From Clostridia bacterium (GTDB lineage Bacteria > Bacillota > Clostridia > Oscillospirales > Acutalibacteraceae): a stretch of 34,713 nt of DNA. The notes below the pieces were generated by a model. It searched no databases and was not told where the DNA came from. It was given only the letters and a program-made list of their open reading frames with translations. Below are positions 16,551 to 25,593 of this stretch, in pieces (positions within the stretch are counted from its first letter, which is position 1; every line of letters begins with the position of its first letter). The stretch covers positions 1-34,713 of the forward strand of contig JAGAVE010000012.1 of NCBI GenBank assembly GCA_017942105.1, read 5' to 3'. A program made the translations under genes and the position numbers.

Positions 16551-17765
16551 ATGTCACGCAAACACGAATGTATCGCAATGCTCCTTGCAGGCGGACAGGG
16601 AAGCAGACTCGGGATACTGACAAAAAACATCGCTAAACCTGCCGTACCCTACGGCGGAAAGTACAGAATTATCGATTTCCCGCTTTCAAACTGTGTAAAC
16701 TCAGGTATTTATACCGTGGGCGTTCTCACTCAGTATCAGCCTCTTGAGCTTAACGATTATATCGGCAACGGACAGGCATGGGATCTTGACAGAGCTGACG
16801 GCGGCGTTCATATCCTCTCTCCGTATCAGCAGATTCAGGGCACTGAATGGTATAAGGGAACCGCAAACGCTATTTATCAGAATATTAATTTTATTGACAG
16901 ATACAACCCCGAATATGTCCTCATCCTCTCGGGTGACCATATTTATAAAATGGACTATTCAAAGATGCTCAGCTACCATAAGGAAAAGAATGCTGACTGT
17001 ACGATTGCAATGCTCGAAGTGCCATGGGAGGAAGCATCCCGTTTCGGTCTTATGATCGTCAACGATGACGGCTCGATTTCAGAATTTGAAGAGAAGCCGA
17101 AGAATCCTCGTTCGAATAAAGCGTCTATGGGCGTTTATGTCTTCTCATGGAAGAAGCTTCGTCAGTATCTTCTTGACGACGAGGCAAACCCCTCATCAAG
17201 CAATGACTTCGGCCATGACCTCATCCCTGCAATGCACGAAGCAGGCGAGAGAATGTTTGCTTATGAATTTGACGGATACTGGAAGGATGTCGGAACAATT
17301 GACAGCCTTTGGGAGGCTAACCTTGACCTTCTTAATCCTCAGGTTGACCTCGACCTTACGGACTCAAGCTGGAAGATTTACGCAAAGAATCCTGTAACCT
17401 GTCCGCATTATGTTGCAGATACGGCAAAGGTTCAGAATTCAATGATTGCCGAGGGATGTGAAATTGAAGGCGAAGTAGATTTCTCCGTTCTTTTTGCGAA
17501 TGTTAATGTTGAAGAGGGCGCAATCGTTAAGGATTCAATCATTATGCCCGGCAGTGTTATCAAGTCAGGCGCAAAGGTTCAGTACGCTATCGTAGCAGAG
17601 AATGTTACGGTTGAAAGCGGTGCTTGCGTAGGTAAGCGTCCCGAAGATATGGAAAACATCGAGGATTGGGGCGTTGCGGTTGTCGGCGCTAATGTAAATG
17701 TTGGCAGCGGTGCCTGCGTTGAGCCGAAGGCAATGATAGGCGAAGATGTAAAGGGGGCAGAATGA
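16551..17765 (+). CDS. glgC: Glucose-1-phosphate adenylyltransferase, catalytic subunit
   Basis: Makes ADP-glucose from ATP and glucose-1-phosphate, the committing step of glycogen synthesis. ATG at 16551 follows AAAAGGAGG; 404 residues. Visible: the pyrophosphorylase loop [37 protein letters not shown] with the catalytic Asp, [10 protein letters not shown], and a C-terminal left-handed beta-helix with hexapeptide repeats ([18 protein letters not shown]). Stop overlaps the glgD start by 4 nt, consistent with a coupled heteromeric enzyme. Confidence 0.96.
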   Translation: MSRKHECIAMLLAGGQGSRLGILTKNIAKPAVPYGGKYRIIDFPLSNCVNSGIYTVGVLTQYQPLELNDYIGNGQAWDLDRADGGVHILSPYQQIQGTEWYKGTANAIYQNINFIDRYNPEYVLILSGDHIYKMDYSKMLSYHKEKNADCTIAMLEVPWEEASRFGLMIVNDDGSISEFEEKPKNPRSNKASMGVYVFSWKKLRQYLLDDEANPSSSNDFGHDLIPAMHEAGERMFAYEFDGYWKDVGTIDSLWEANLDLLNPQVDLDLTDSSWKIYAKNPVTCPHYVADTAKVQNSMIAEGCEIEGEVDFSVLFANVNVEEGAIVKDSIIMPGSVIKSGAKVQYAIVAENVTVESGACVGKRPEDMENIEDWGVAVVGANVNVGSGACVEPKAMIGEDVKGAE

Positions 17766-18874
17766 TGAGAGCCAATAATGTACTCGGACTTGTTTTTTCA
17801 AACAATTTTGATAATTATCTTAATGAATTGACATCAATGCGTTCGATGGGCTCAGTGCCTTACGGCGGACGCTACCGTCTTATCGACTTTAACCTTTCTG
17901 TTATGGTAAACAGCGGAATGGGCAAGGTTGGTATTATTACAAAGAGCAACTATCAGTCTCTTATGGACCATGTCGGCAACGGCAGAGCCTGGGATCTTTC
18001 AAGAAAGAACGGCGGTCTTTATATCCTTCCTCCGTTCAACTCTGCAAATACAGGACTTTACTCAGGCAGAATTGAAGCTGTTGCAGGTGTTATGAACTTC
18101 CTTCAGCATTCTGACGAAGAGTATGTTCTTATGTGCGATTGCAATGCACTTTATAATTTCGACCTTACCAAGATGTTTGCTTATCACGAGGAGAAGGGTG
18201 CGGATATCACGATTGCTTATGTCAACGGTGAAACTCCCGAAATTTCCGAGCTTGCAATCCTCGGTGTTGAAGAAAACGGCAAGGTTAATTCCGTTTCGCG
18301 CAGACTTAAGGACGGCGTTGAAAATTATTCAATAAATATTGTACTTATGAGAAAGTCCTTGCTTGAAAGACTTATCAACGAAGCAACAAGCCTTGGCTTC
18401 CGTTCGTTTACGGATGATATTCTTAAGAGAAATGTTGAGAAGCTTAAGATTTTCGGCTACGAGGTAACGGGCTTTGTTAAGCTTCTTGATTCTATGCAGA
18501 GCTATTTTGAAGCAAATATGGCTTTGCTTGATAAGGAAACAAGAAACGCACTCTGCCGTTCAAATCCTGTTTATACAAAGGTTAAGGATGATGTTCCCGC
18601 AATTTACGGTCTCGGCTCCGATGTTTCAAATTCTCTTATTGCTGACGGTTGCGTAATTGAGGGTAAGGTTGAAAACAGCATCCTCTTCCGCGGTGTTCAT
18701 ATCGGCAAGGATGCGGTTGTTAAAAACTGCGTTCTTATGCAGAATTCTTATATCGGCGATGATGTTTCTCTCAACTGCGTTGTTGCAGACAAGAATGTTG
18801 TCATCAAGCCGAACAAGGTGCTCTCGGGCGATGAAAAATTCCCCGTATACATCGGAAAAGGCATCGTAATCTGA
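17762..18874 (+). CDS. glgD: GlgD, regulatory ADP-glucose pyrophosphorylase subunit
   Basis: 370-residue GlgC paralogue. It keeps [14 protein letters not shown] and the beta-helix end ([19 protein letters not shown]) but has [16 protein letters not shown] in place of the GGxGxRL catalytic loop, and [11 protein letters not shown] in place of the catalytic GDH motif. In Firmicutes this partner forms a GlgC/GlgD complex and raises GlgC activity; on its own it has little or none. The ATGA overlap with glgC supports stoichiometric production. Confidence 0.95.
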   Translation: MMRANNVLGLVFSNNFDNYLNELTSMRSMGSVPYGGRYRLIDFNLSVMVNSGMGKVGIITKSNYQSLMDHVGNGRAWDLSRKNGGLYILPPFNSANTGLYSGRIEAVAGVMNFLQHSDEEYVLMCDCNALYNFDLTKMFAYHEEKGADITIAYVNGETPEISELAILGVEENGKVNSVSRRLKDGVENYSINIVLMRKSLLERLINEATSLGFRSFTDDILKRNVEKLKIFGYEVTGFVKLLDSMQSYFEANMALLDKETRNALCRSNPVYTKVKDDVPAIYGLGSDVSNSLIADGCVIEGKVENSILFRGVHIGKDAVVKNCVLMQNSYIGDDVSLNCVVADKNVVIKPNKVLSGDEKFPVYIGKGIVI

Positions 18875-18907
18875 TTTTTGCAAATTTTCAAGAAAGGGTG
18901 ATTTCTT

Positions 18908-20329
18908 ATGAAGGTTTTATATGCAGCAAGCGAAGCTCTGCCTTTTATGGCGAGCGGTGGTCTCGGCGATGTTGCAGGCTCTTTGCCTCAGGCGCTGAGA
19001 AAAAGACTTATCGGTTGCCGAGTTGTAATGCCTCTTTATGATACGATTCGTCAGGAATTAAAGGATACGATGAAGTTTATAACTCACATCTGTGTTCCCG
19101 TAGCATGGCGCCGCCAGTATTGCGGAATTTTTGAAGCAAAGCACAACGGAGTTATTTATTATCTTCTTGATAATCAGTATTATTTCAAGCGCGATACGAT
19201 TTACGGTCAGTATGACGATGCGGAGCGTTTCGCATTCTTCTCAAGAGCTGTTCTTGAGATAATTCCTTATATCGATTTTAAACCCGATATCATTCATTGT
19301 AACGATTGGCAGACGGCTCTTACTCCCGTATACTATTCAGCAATGTATGCAAATTCACCGGGTTATGAAAACATCAAAACGATTTTTACAATCCATAACA
19401 TTCAGTATCAGGGTGTTTACGGCAAGGAGATTATGGAGGATGTTCTCGGAATTCCTCAGGAGCACGCATCTCTGCTTGAATATGACGGTTGCGTAAACTT
19501 TATGAAGGGCGCAATCGAATGTGCCAACAAGGTAACAACGGTAAGCCCGTCCTATGCAGACGAAATTCTTGACCCGTGGTATTCACACGGTCTTGACAGT
19601 ATTCTCAACGAGAGAAGATATAAGCTCAGCGGTATCCTCAACGGTATCGATGTGCTTGGCTATGACCCTGAAACGGATAAGAGCATCAGAGCTAACTATT
19701 CAGCGACAAATCCTGAGGATAAAAAGCTCAACAAAGAGGATCTTCAGCAGGTTATGGGTCTTCCCGTCCGCGCAGATGTTCCGATAATCGGTATGGTTTC
19801 CCGTCTCGTTTCTCATAAGGGTCTCGACCTTGTAAAGGGTATTCTTGATGAGCTTCTTGCAACGAGTGAAATGCAGCTTGTTGTCCTCGGCTCGGGAGAT
19901 TATGAGTACGAAAGCTTCTTCAGAGAGATTGCGGCGAAGTATCCGGATAAGGTCGGTCTTCGCATCGGCTTCATTCCTGACCTTGCAAGAAAAATTTACG
20001 CAGGTGCGGATATGTTCCTTATGCCGTCAAAGAGCGAGCCTTGCGGACTTTCGCAGATGGTTGCTCTTCGTTACGGTACTGTACCCATCGTCCGTGAAAC
20101 AGGCGGTCTTCGCGACTCTATCTCAGACAGCGGCGACGGTGAAGGAAACGGCTTTACCTTCAAGAGCTATAACGCTCACGATATGCTTGACGCTATCCGC
20201 CGCGCATTGACGGTTTATTATAACCACGATTGGGCAGCTCTTACGCAGAGAGCTCTCGAATGTGACTATAGCTGGGGTCGCTCGGCAAACACATATATTA
20301 AACTCTACAAAGCAACATTAAAGGAATAA
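18908..20329 (+). CDS. glgA: Glycogen synthase (GT5)
   Basis: Elongates alpha-1,4 glucan from ADP-glucose. 473 residues, normal for bacterial GlgA. Visible: N-terminal ADP-glucose loop as ASGGLGDVAGSLP, where most GT5 enzymes read KTGGL/KVGGL so the lysine is replaced by Ser17 or its neighbour; HCNDWQTAL; FTIHNIQYQG; C-terminal KPVIGMVSRL-type segment (PIIGMVSRLVSHKGLD); and FLMPSKSEPCGLSQMVALRYGTVPIVRETGGLRDS with the catalytic Glu. The K-to-S change at the GGL loop deserves a check since that lysine helps bind the nucleotide sugar. SD GAAAGGGTG. Confidence 0.95.
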   Translation: MKVLYAASEALPFMASGGLGDVAGSLPQALRKRLIGCRVVMPLYDTIRQELKDTMKFITHICVPVAWRRQYCGIFEAKHNGVIYYLLDNQYYFKRDTIYGQYDDAERFAFFSRAVLEIIPYIDFKPDIIHCNDWQTALTPVYYSAMYANSPGYENIKTIFTIHNIQYQGVYGKEIMEDVLGIPQEHASLLEYDGCVNFMKGAIECANKVTTVSPSYADEILDPWYSHGLDSILNERRYKLSGILNGIDVLGYDPETDKSIRANYSATNPEDKKLNKEDLQQVMGLPVRADVPIIGMVSRLVSHKGLDLVKGILDELLATSEMQLVVLGSGDYEYESFFREIAAKYPDKVGLRIGFIPDLARKIYAGADMFLMPSKSEPCGLSQMVALRYGTVPIVRETGGLRDSISDSGDGEGNGFTFKSYNAHDMLDAIRRALTVYYNHDWAALTQRALECDYSWGRSANTYIKLYKATLKE

Positions 20330-20337
20330 TAAAACAA

Positions 20338-21015
20338 ATGAAATCTTACTATATCCAACTTATAAGAAACGGTCTGACTGCAGGCAATGTTGACGGCAGA
20401 TACATCGGCCATACGGATGAGGAGCTCAGCGCAGAGGGCATTGAGCAGATAACGCAGATGAAAAAGGATTATAAATATCCTGCTGTTGAAGCTGTTTTTT
20501 CAAGCCCCCTTTCCCGTTGCACGCAGACGGCAAAGCTTATATATCCGAACTGCGAGCCGATAATCATTGACGGATTTATTGAATATAATTTCGGAGAGTT
20601 TGAAGGCAAATCTGCCGAGGAGCTTGAAACGCACCCCGTTTTCCCCGATTGGCTTGCAGGCAAAAAGGGAGTTTCTCCGCCATTCGGAGAGAGCAACGAG
20701 GAGTTTTCTCAAAGAATTGCGCAGACGATGATCAAGGTTGTTGACGGAATTATTCAGTCGGGCATAACCAAAACTGCAATCGTAACTCACGGCGGAGTTA
20801 TTATGGCGCTTCTTGCGATGTTCGGTTTGCCCGAAGCCTCAATGCATGAGTGGCTCACTCCCGGCGGTTGCGGATATACCATCCGCGTAACACCGTCTCT
20901 ATGGTCTCAGGGAAGAAAGTTTGAAGTCTTTGCGCAGATTCCCGAAATTGAGGGCGAGGATGAGTTCCGCGATATCGATGACGATTTCAATGTTGAAGAT
21001 TTCTTATATGATTAA
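20338..21015 (+). CDS. Histidine-phosphatase-fold protein lacking the catalytic His
   Basis: 225-residue member of the phosphoglycerate-mutase/histidine-phosphatase superfamily. The N-terminal signature reads LIRNGLT (Arg10-Asn11-Gly12) instead of RHG, so the histidine that is phosphorylated in catalysis is Asn (codon AAC at 20368-20370). Other site residues remain: SSPLSRCTQTA (Arg60), NFGEFEG (Glu87) and VTHGGV (His151). It ends in a very acidic tail (EGEDEFRDIDDDFNVEDF). Located 8 bp after glgA with its SD inside the glgA end, so it belongs to the glycogen operon. It is probably a pseudo-phosphatase that binds a phosphosugar or partner. A sequence error (one base, C to A) is the alternative. 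Confidence 0.88.
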   Translation: MKSYYIQLIRNGLTAGNVDGRYIGHTDEELSAEGIEQITQMKKDYKYPAVEAVFSSPLSRCTQTAKLIYPNCEPIIIDGFIEYNFGEFEGKSAEELETHPVFPDWLAGKKGVSPPFGESNEEFSQRIAQTMIKVVDGIIQSGITKTAIVTHGGVIMALLAMFGLPEASMHEWLTPGGCGYTIRVTPSLWSQGRKFEVFAQIPEIEGEDEFRDIDDDFNVEDFLYD

Positions 21016-21036
21016 TTTTTGAAAGCAGTGAATTTT

Positions 21037-21669
21037 ATGGATTATATTTCACAGCTTATACAGCGATATCCCGTCCTCGGTAAAAACGAGGAGGATATCC
21101 GTCTGTTTTGCGGAATGCTTATAAATTGCTATGAATCGGGCGGCAAGCTTCTTATCTGCGGAAACGGCGGAAGCTGTGCCGATGCCGAGCATATTGCAGG
21201 CGAGCTTATGAAGGGCTTTCTTAAGAAAAGACCCTTGTCCGAGGAGAAAAAGGCGCAGATGATTTCTGTTGCTCCCGAGCTTGAAAATATTAATGTCGAT
21301 ATGCTTCAGCAGGGACTTCCCGTTTTCACTCTTAACAGCGGTTCAGCGTTGACAACTGCGTTTGCAAACGATTGCGACCCTGAGCTTATCTACGCTCAGC
21401 AGGTTCTTGCAATGGGCAAAAAGGGAGATGCTTTTCTCGGAATAAGCACATCGGGCAATGCAAAGAATGTTTATTCTGCGGCGGTCGTTGCAAAATCTCT
21501 CGGGATAAAAACGGCAGCTCTTTCAGGCAGAAACGGAGGCAGGCTCAAGGAAGTCTGCGATGTTTCAATCGTAGTGAATGAAGATGAAACTTTTAAAATT
21601 CAGGAGCTTCATCTGCCTGTTTACCATGCAATCTGTGCAACGGTTGAAGAGCATTTTTTTAAAGAATAA
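21037..21669 (+). CDS. SIS-domain phosphosugar isomerase (GmhA-like)
   Basis: 210 residues from ATG 21037; an upstream TTG (21019) and GTG (21028) are in frame but have poorer context. The SIS fold is clear: CGNGGSCADAEHIAGEL (phosphosugar loop and helix), LGISTSGNAKNV (Ser/Thr phosphate loop), and IQELHLPVYHAICATVEE, which matches the end of sedoheptulose-7-phosphate isomerase GmhA including its metal/catalytic His region. Heptose synthesis needs partners not seen here. In this position, last in the glycogen operon, it could instead isomerise a hexose phosphate or act as a sugar-phosphate sensor. Exact substrate unknown. Confidence 0.82.
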   Translation: MDYISQLIQRYPVLGKNEEDIRLFCGMLINCYESGGKLLICGNGGSCADAEHIAGELMKGFLKKRPLSEEKKAQMISVAPELENINVDMLQQGLPVFTLNSGSALTTAFANDCDPELIYAQQVLAMGKKGDAFLGISTSGNAKNVYSAAVVAKSLGIKTAALSGRNGGRLKEVCDVSIVVNEDETFKIQELHLPVYHAICATVEEHFFKE

Positions 21670-21703
21670 AGCATCAGTTCCCGTTAACACGGGATAAAAA
21701 TGA

Positions 21704-21728
21704 AAGGCAGAGCGCTTTGCTCTGCCTT
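21704..21728. terminator. Bidirectional terminator between glg and aro operons
   Basis: Perfect 10-bp stem AAGGCAGAGC (21704-21713) with GCTCTGCCTT (21719-21728), 5-nt loop, AATTTT downstream on plus and TCATTTTTATC downstream on minus. A second small hairpin (21679-21694, arms TCCCGT/ACGGGA) lies just upstream on the plus strand. Confidence 0.85.
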
Positions 21729-21732
21729 AATT

Positions 21733-22164
21733 TTATGCGTATTTCTCTTTAAGATATTCCATTGCCATAAGGTAGCCGTCGAAGCCGTAGCCGGCAAATT
21801 TCTTTTCAGCATAAAGACCGACATAGGAAATTCTGCGGAACTCCTCTCTTGCGTCAACATCTGAAATGTGTACCTCGCAGGTCGGGATTGCAACAGCTTT
21901 CAGCGCATCAAGAATTGCGACGCTCGTGTGTGTGTAGGCGGCAGGGTTGATAACGATTCCGTCTGCCTTTTGGTAGGATTCCTGAATTTTATCAACGATT
22001 GAACCCTCGTGGTTGGACTGGAAAAGCTCGACCGTTACGCCGATTTCTTTCGCCTTCGTCTCAATAAGGCTGCAAAGGTCGGCATAAGTGTTTTTTCCGT
22101 AGATATCGGGTTCTCTTATTCCGAGCATATTGAGATTGGGCCCGTTTATAACTAGAATATGCAT
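21733..22164 (-). CDS. aroQ: 3-Dehydroquinate dehydratase, type II
   Basis: Dehydrates 3-dehydroquinate to 3-dehydroshikimate. 143 residues, the dodecameric type II class. Visible: LVINGPNLNMLGIREPDIYG with the catalytic Tyr region, FQSNHEGSIVDKI, NPAAYTHTSVAI, and EVHISDVDAREEFR with the catalytic His. It overlaps the end of the aroE/K gene by 13 nt and is the last gene of the aromatic operon. Confidence 0.96.
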   Translation of the reverse strand: MHILVINGPNLNMLGIREPDIYGKNTYADLCSLIETKAKEIGVTVELFQSNHEGSIVDKIQESYQKADGIVINPAAYTHTSVAILDALKAVAIPTCEVHISDVDAREEFRRISYVGLYAEKKFAGYGFDGYLMAMEYLKEKYA

Positions 22165-23372
22165 TTTAACACCCTTTCTGCCGTAATTTCGGCGTCTGCA
22201 TCAACCTCGACCGTGAAATCGGCAAATGCTTCATAGGTATCTTTTCTGGCTTCGTATATTTTCCTGACGGCATCCTCATCCTTGGAAAGCGGACGACCGT
22301 CAAGAGCGAGAAGAGAGAGATCTTTTTTTAGATATATAACAATGCCGTTTTGCCTGAGGGCATCGCGGTTTTCTTTTTTCATAACGGCACCGCCGCCCGT
22401 TGCAATAATTTTTGAAAGCTTTTTTCCTGCATCTTTGACGGCGTTTGTCTCCTCCTGACGGAAAAACGCTTCGCCTTCAGTCGAGAAAATCTCAGGGATC
22501 GGTCTGCCGTCTGCCTTGACGATTTCCTCGTCTGTGTCGATAACCTCCCTCTGAAGCTTTTCACAAAGGATTTTGCCGACGGTCGATTTTCCGCAACCGG
22601 GCATACCGATGAGGACGATATTCTTCTGCTCCCGAAGCATTGCTCGATAAACCTTATCGATCATTTCGTCACCGAGCTTTTGGTCAATAAACTGCTCTGC
22701 GGAGCGAAGAGCCTGAGCAACGAGCATTGTCAGTCCGTTTGCAAAGGGGATGCCAAGCTCTTGTGCGTCGATAAGAAGCTGAGTCATACACGGGTTATAG
22801 ATAAGGTCGAGAACGCATTGGATTTTTTTGAATTGACTAAGGTCAATCAGGCGATCTCCGTTATTTGGAAACATTCCGACGGGGGTTGTGTTTACGATAA
22901 TGTCAGCATCGTAATGCTTCTCAATATTGCCGTAATTGTTTTCTCCCGTCCTGCTGACGACAATTATCTCTTTCGCGCCGCAATCCCTTGCGACCTCACA
23001 GACAGTAAGGCTAGCGCCGCCGCTACCCAGCACGAGAACCTTTTTGCCTTCATAATCGGCACCGCAGGATTTTGACATATAGTCAAAACCGAAATAGTCC
23101 GTGTTATCGCCGTAGAGAGTTCCGTCAGCTCGTCTTATAACGGTGTTTACACTGCCGATTTTTTTTGCCGTTTCCGAAAGCTCATCGCAATGGTTGTAGG
23201 CATCAATTTTATATGGAATTGTAACATTGTAAGCTTTGAGCGAAGTGTCCTTGAAAAAATCATCAAGCTCCTCGGGCTCACGGCAAAAAAGCTCGTAATT
23301 GTATGAGCCGAAATGAGCGTGGATTTCAGGGGAAAGGCTGTGCGAAAGCTTACGGCCAAGCAAACCGAACAT
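22152..23372 (-). CDS. aroE/aroK: Fused shikimate dehydrogenase - shikimate kinase
   Basis: One 406-residue polypeptide carries two pathway steps. Residues 1 to about 245 are AroE: SHSLSP for shikimate hydroxyls, NVTIPYK with catalytic Lys55, GDNTD with Asp92, GSGGAS nucleotide loop (but lacking the usual GAGG), NTTPVGM. Residues about 248-406 are AroK: Walker A GMPGCGKST (256-264), DTDEEI, EGEAFFRQEE with the shikimate-binding Arg, TGGGAV, and DGRPLS in the lid. The start ATG at 23372 follows GGAGGAATAACG, 2 nt after the pheA stop; a 15-codon upstream extension is rejected because it overlaps pheA. The fusion should channel 3-dehydroshikimate to shikimate-3-phosphate. Confidence 0.94.
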   Translation of the reverse strand: MFGLLGRKLSHSLSPEIHAHFGSYNYELFCREPEELDDFFKDTSLKAYNVTIPYKIDAYNHCDELSETAKKIGSVNTVIRRADGTLYGDNTDYFGFDYMSKSCGADYEGKKVLVLGSGGASLTVCEVARDCGAKEIIVVSRTGENNYGNIEKHYDADIIVNTTPVGMFPNNGDRLIDLSQFKKIQCVLDLIYNPCMTQLLIDAQELGIPFANGLTMLVAQALRSAEQFIDQKLGDEMIDKVYRAMLREQKNIVLIGMPGCGKSTVGKILCEKLQREVIDTDEEIVKADGRPIPEIFSTEGEAFFRQEETNAVKDAGKKLSKIIATGGGAVMKKENRDALRQNGIVIYLKKDLSLLALDGRPLSKDEDAVRKIYEARKDTYEAFADFTVEVDADAEITAERVLKCIF

Positions 23373-23374
23373 CG

Positions 23375-24511
23375 TTATTCCTCCGTATAGCTTCCGAGAT
23401 ATGTGAATGCTTCGCAATCGTTTTCAAGCTCAGCGATAAGTGCTTTGAAATCGGGCGAGTAAACGGATGCGTTGATATCAAAATAAAACATAAATTCGAA
23501 ATTACTGCCTGAAATCGGACGGCTTTCAAGCTTTGTAAGGTTAAGTCCGAGCGCCGCAAAACGGGCAATCATATTGTAAAGAGAGCCCGGTGTGTGCGGA
23601 ATAGTGAGCATAATGCTTGTTTTCTCAGCACCCGGGTAGATTTCAAGCTCTTTTGAGATGCAGATGAATCGGGTGTAGTTATTCTGTGTATTTTGAACAT
23701 TGCCCGAGAGGATTCTCAAACCGTAGAGCTCAGCGCATTCCTTAGCGCCGATTGCGGCGATATCCGTTCTTCCTGATTCCGCAACAATTTTTGCGGCTTC
23801 GGCAGTATTTTTGCAGACGTGTGTCTTAACGCCGAGCTGGCTGATGAAAGCCGAGCATTGGTTAAGAGCCTGCTCGTGAGAGTAGATCTCCTTAATCGAG
23901 CTGATGCTCGTTCCGCTGTTTGCAAGCAGCTTATGCTCGATGCAGAGCTTCATACTGTGCGTGATGAAAAAGCTGTATTTTGACATAAGGTCGTAAACCT
24001 GATTAACTGAACCTGCCGAGCTGTTTTCAACGGGAAGAATACCGTAACGGCAAAGACCTGAGTCAACCGCTTTAAAAACATCCTCAAAGCCGTGGAAATA
24101 CATTATGCTCGGGTAAGTAAACATCTTGTCGCAAGCGTGCTGAGAATATGCGCCCTCAACACCCTGGCAGGCAACAACTGCGCGGTCCGGTCTCTCCTTA
24201 GGGTTTTCTGCAGTAACTTTTTCGATTTTTTCGATGAGTGCAGAATTCTTTGAATTAAGACTTCTCTGGTAAGAACAGCTTACATCAAACATCGTCTGAT
24301 AGAGAACTCTTGTATAGTTGCTGAAATGGGGAGCAACCTTTGATGTGACCTTATTGATGACCTGTCTTTCGCGGCCGCGGTCGGAAACTGCAAGTCCGTT
24401 TGCACGCTTATATTCTGCGATTTCTGCGGCAACATTCATTCTTCTTTCAAAAAGACGGACAAGCTCGTCATCAATGCTGTCGATTTCGTTTCTGAGATTA
24501 TTTATATCCAT
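23375..24511 (-). CDS. pheA: Bifunctional chorismate mutase / prephenate dehydratase
   Basis: P-protein making phenylpyruvate from chorismate. 378 residues from ATG 24511, which follows GAAGGTG; the TTG 15 nt upstream is not needed. Domains in order: AroQ-type chorismate mutase (about 1-85; RNEIDSIDDELVRLFERRMNVA), prephenate dehydratase (about 105-285; GVEGAYSQHA, ILPVENSSAGSV, NYTRFICIS with the catalytic Thr-Arg-Phe), and a C-terminal ACT domain (about 295-370; GSLYNMIARFAALGLNLTKLESRP), the usual phenylalanine feedback site. Since tyrA in the same operon lacks a mutase domain, this protein may supply prephenate for both Phe and Tyr. Confidence 0.95.
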   Translation of the reverse strand: MDINNLRNEIDSIDDELVRLFERRMNVAAEIAEYKRANGLAVSDRGRERQVINKVTSKVAPHFSNYTRVLYQTMFDVSCSYQRSLNSKNSALIEKIEKVTAENPKERPDRAVVACQGVEGAYSQHACDKMFTYPSIMYFHGFEDVFKAVDSGLCRYGILPVENSSAGSVNQVYDLMSKYSFFITHSMKLCIEHKLLANSGTSISSIKEIYSHEQALNQCSAFISQLGVKTHVCKNTAEAAKIVAESGRTDIAAIGAKECAELYGLRILSGNVQNTQNNYTRFICISKELEIYPGAEKTSIMLTIPHTPGSLYNMIARFAALGLNLTKLESRPISGSNFEFMFYFDINASVYSPDFKALIAELENDCEAFTYLGSYTEE

Positions 24512-24522
24512 AGTTTTCACCT

Positions 24523-25593
24523 TCAAATAAGATTAATAAGTGCGAGTGCGGCCGCCGCTTCAATACAAGGAACAGCTCTGGGGACGATGCAAGGGTCATG
24601 CCTGCCTGTGATAACAAGCTCTTCCTGAGTCATTGTTTCAAGGTTGACCGACATTTGCGGCTTGGCGATTGACGGAGTAGGTTTTACGGCGACGCGGAAA
24701 ATAATCGGCATTGACGATGTTATACCGCCTAAAATACCGCCGTGATTATTTGTTTCTGATGCGATTTTTCCGTCAACGAGAATGAAGCTATCGTTATTCT
24801 GACTGCCTCTGAGGTCTGCACAGTCAAATCCGTTGCCGAATTCAATTCCCTTGATTGCGGGGATTGCAAAAACAGCCTTGCTCAGCGCATTTTCAACGCC
24901 GTCAAACATCGGGTCACCGATGCCTGCGGGAAGTCCCGTTACGGCACATTCGATAACACCTCCGACGGAGTCCGAATCGAGCCTTGCCTCTTCGATTTTT
25001 GCAAGCATTTTATCCTTGACGGAATCATCGATAAGCGGAAATTCCTTTGAAGAAACTTTCGAAAGTGTATCGGCGTCAACATTGACGGGGTCAAATCTTG
25101 AATCTTTGATTCCTGCGATTTTTTCAATGTGAGCGCTGATGCGTATGCCTTTTTCTTCAAGAATCTGCATAGCAATAGCGCCTGCAAAGCATAAGGGTGC
25201 CGTCAGCCTGCCGGAAAAATTTCCTCCTCCGCGGATATCATTGAAGCTGTTATGCTTCATATATGCCGCGAAGTCAGCGTGTGACGGGCGGGGAAGGGTT
25301 TTGAGCTTAGAATAATCTTTTGAATTCTGATTGTTGTTTTTTATGATTGCGCATATCGGCGCACCGCAGGTAATTCCGTCAACAACGCCTGATACAATTT
25401 CCGGCAAGTCCGCTTCCTTACGGGTTGTTGAATAAGCGTTTTTGCCCGGAGCGCGACGAGCCATAAAATTGAGGATTTTTTCCATATCAAGCCTGACACC
25501 TGCAGGGATACCGTCAATAACGATTCCGATAGCCTCGGAATGAGACTGGCCGAAAATTGTAATTTTAAATTTTTCACCAAAGCTGTTTGACAT
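24523..25593 (-). CDS. aroC: Chorismate synthase
   Basis: Converts EPSP to chorismate with reduced FMN. 356 residues. Visible: FGQSHSEAIGIVIDGIPAG with the catalytic His, the RRAPG region, ADFAAYMKHNSFNDIRGGGNFSGRLTA-type signature (FNDIRGGGNFSGR), GGVIECAVTGLPAG, NHGGILGGIT, and the C-terminal GRHDPCIVPRAVPCIEA. The start overlaps aroA by 20 nt. Confidence 0.96.
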   Translation of the reverse strand: MSNSFGEKFKITIFGQSHSEAIGIVIDGIPAGVRLDMEKILNFMARRAPGKNAYSTTRKEADLPEIVSGVVDGITCGAPICAIIKNNNQNSKDYSKLKTLPRPSHADFAAYMKHNSFNDIRGGGNFSGRLTAPLCFAGAIAMQILEEKGIRISAHIEKIAGIKDSRFDPVNVDADTLSKVSSKEFPLIDDSVKDKMLAKIEEARLDSDSVGGVIECAVTGLPAGIGDPMFDGVENALSKAVFAIPAIKGIEFGNGFDCADLRGSQNNDSFILVDGKIASETNNHGGILGGITSSMPIIFRVAVKPTPSIAKPQMSVNLETMTQEELVITGRHDPCIVPRAVPCIEAAAALALINLI

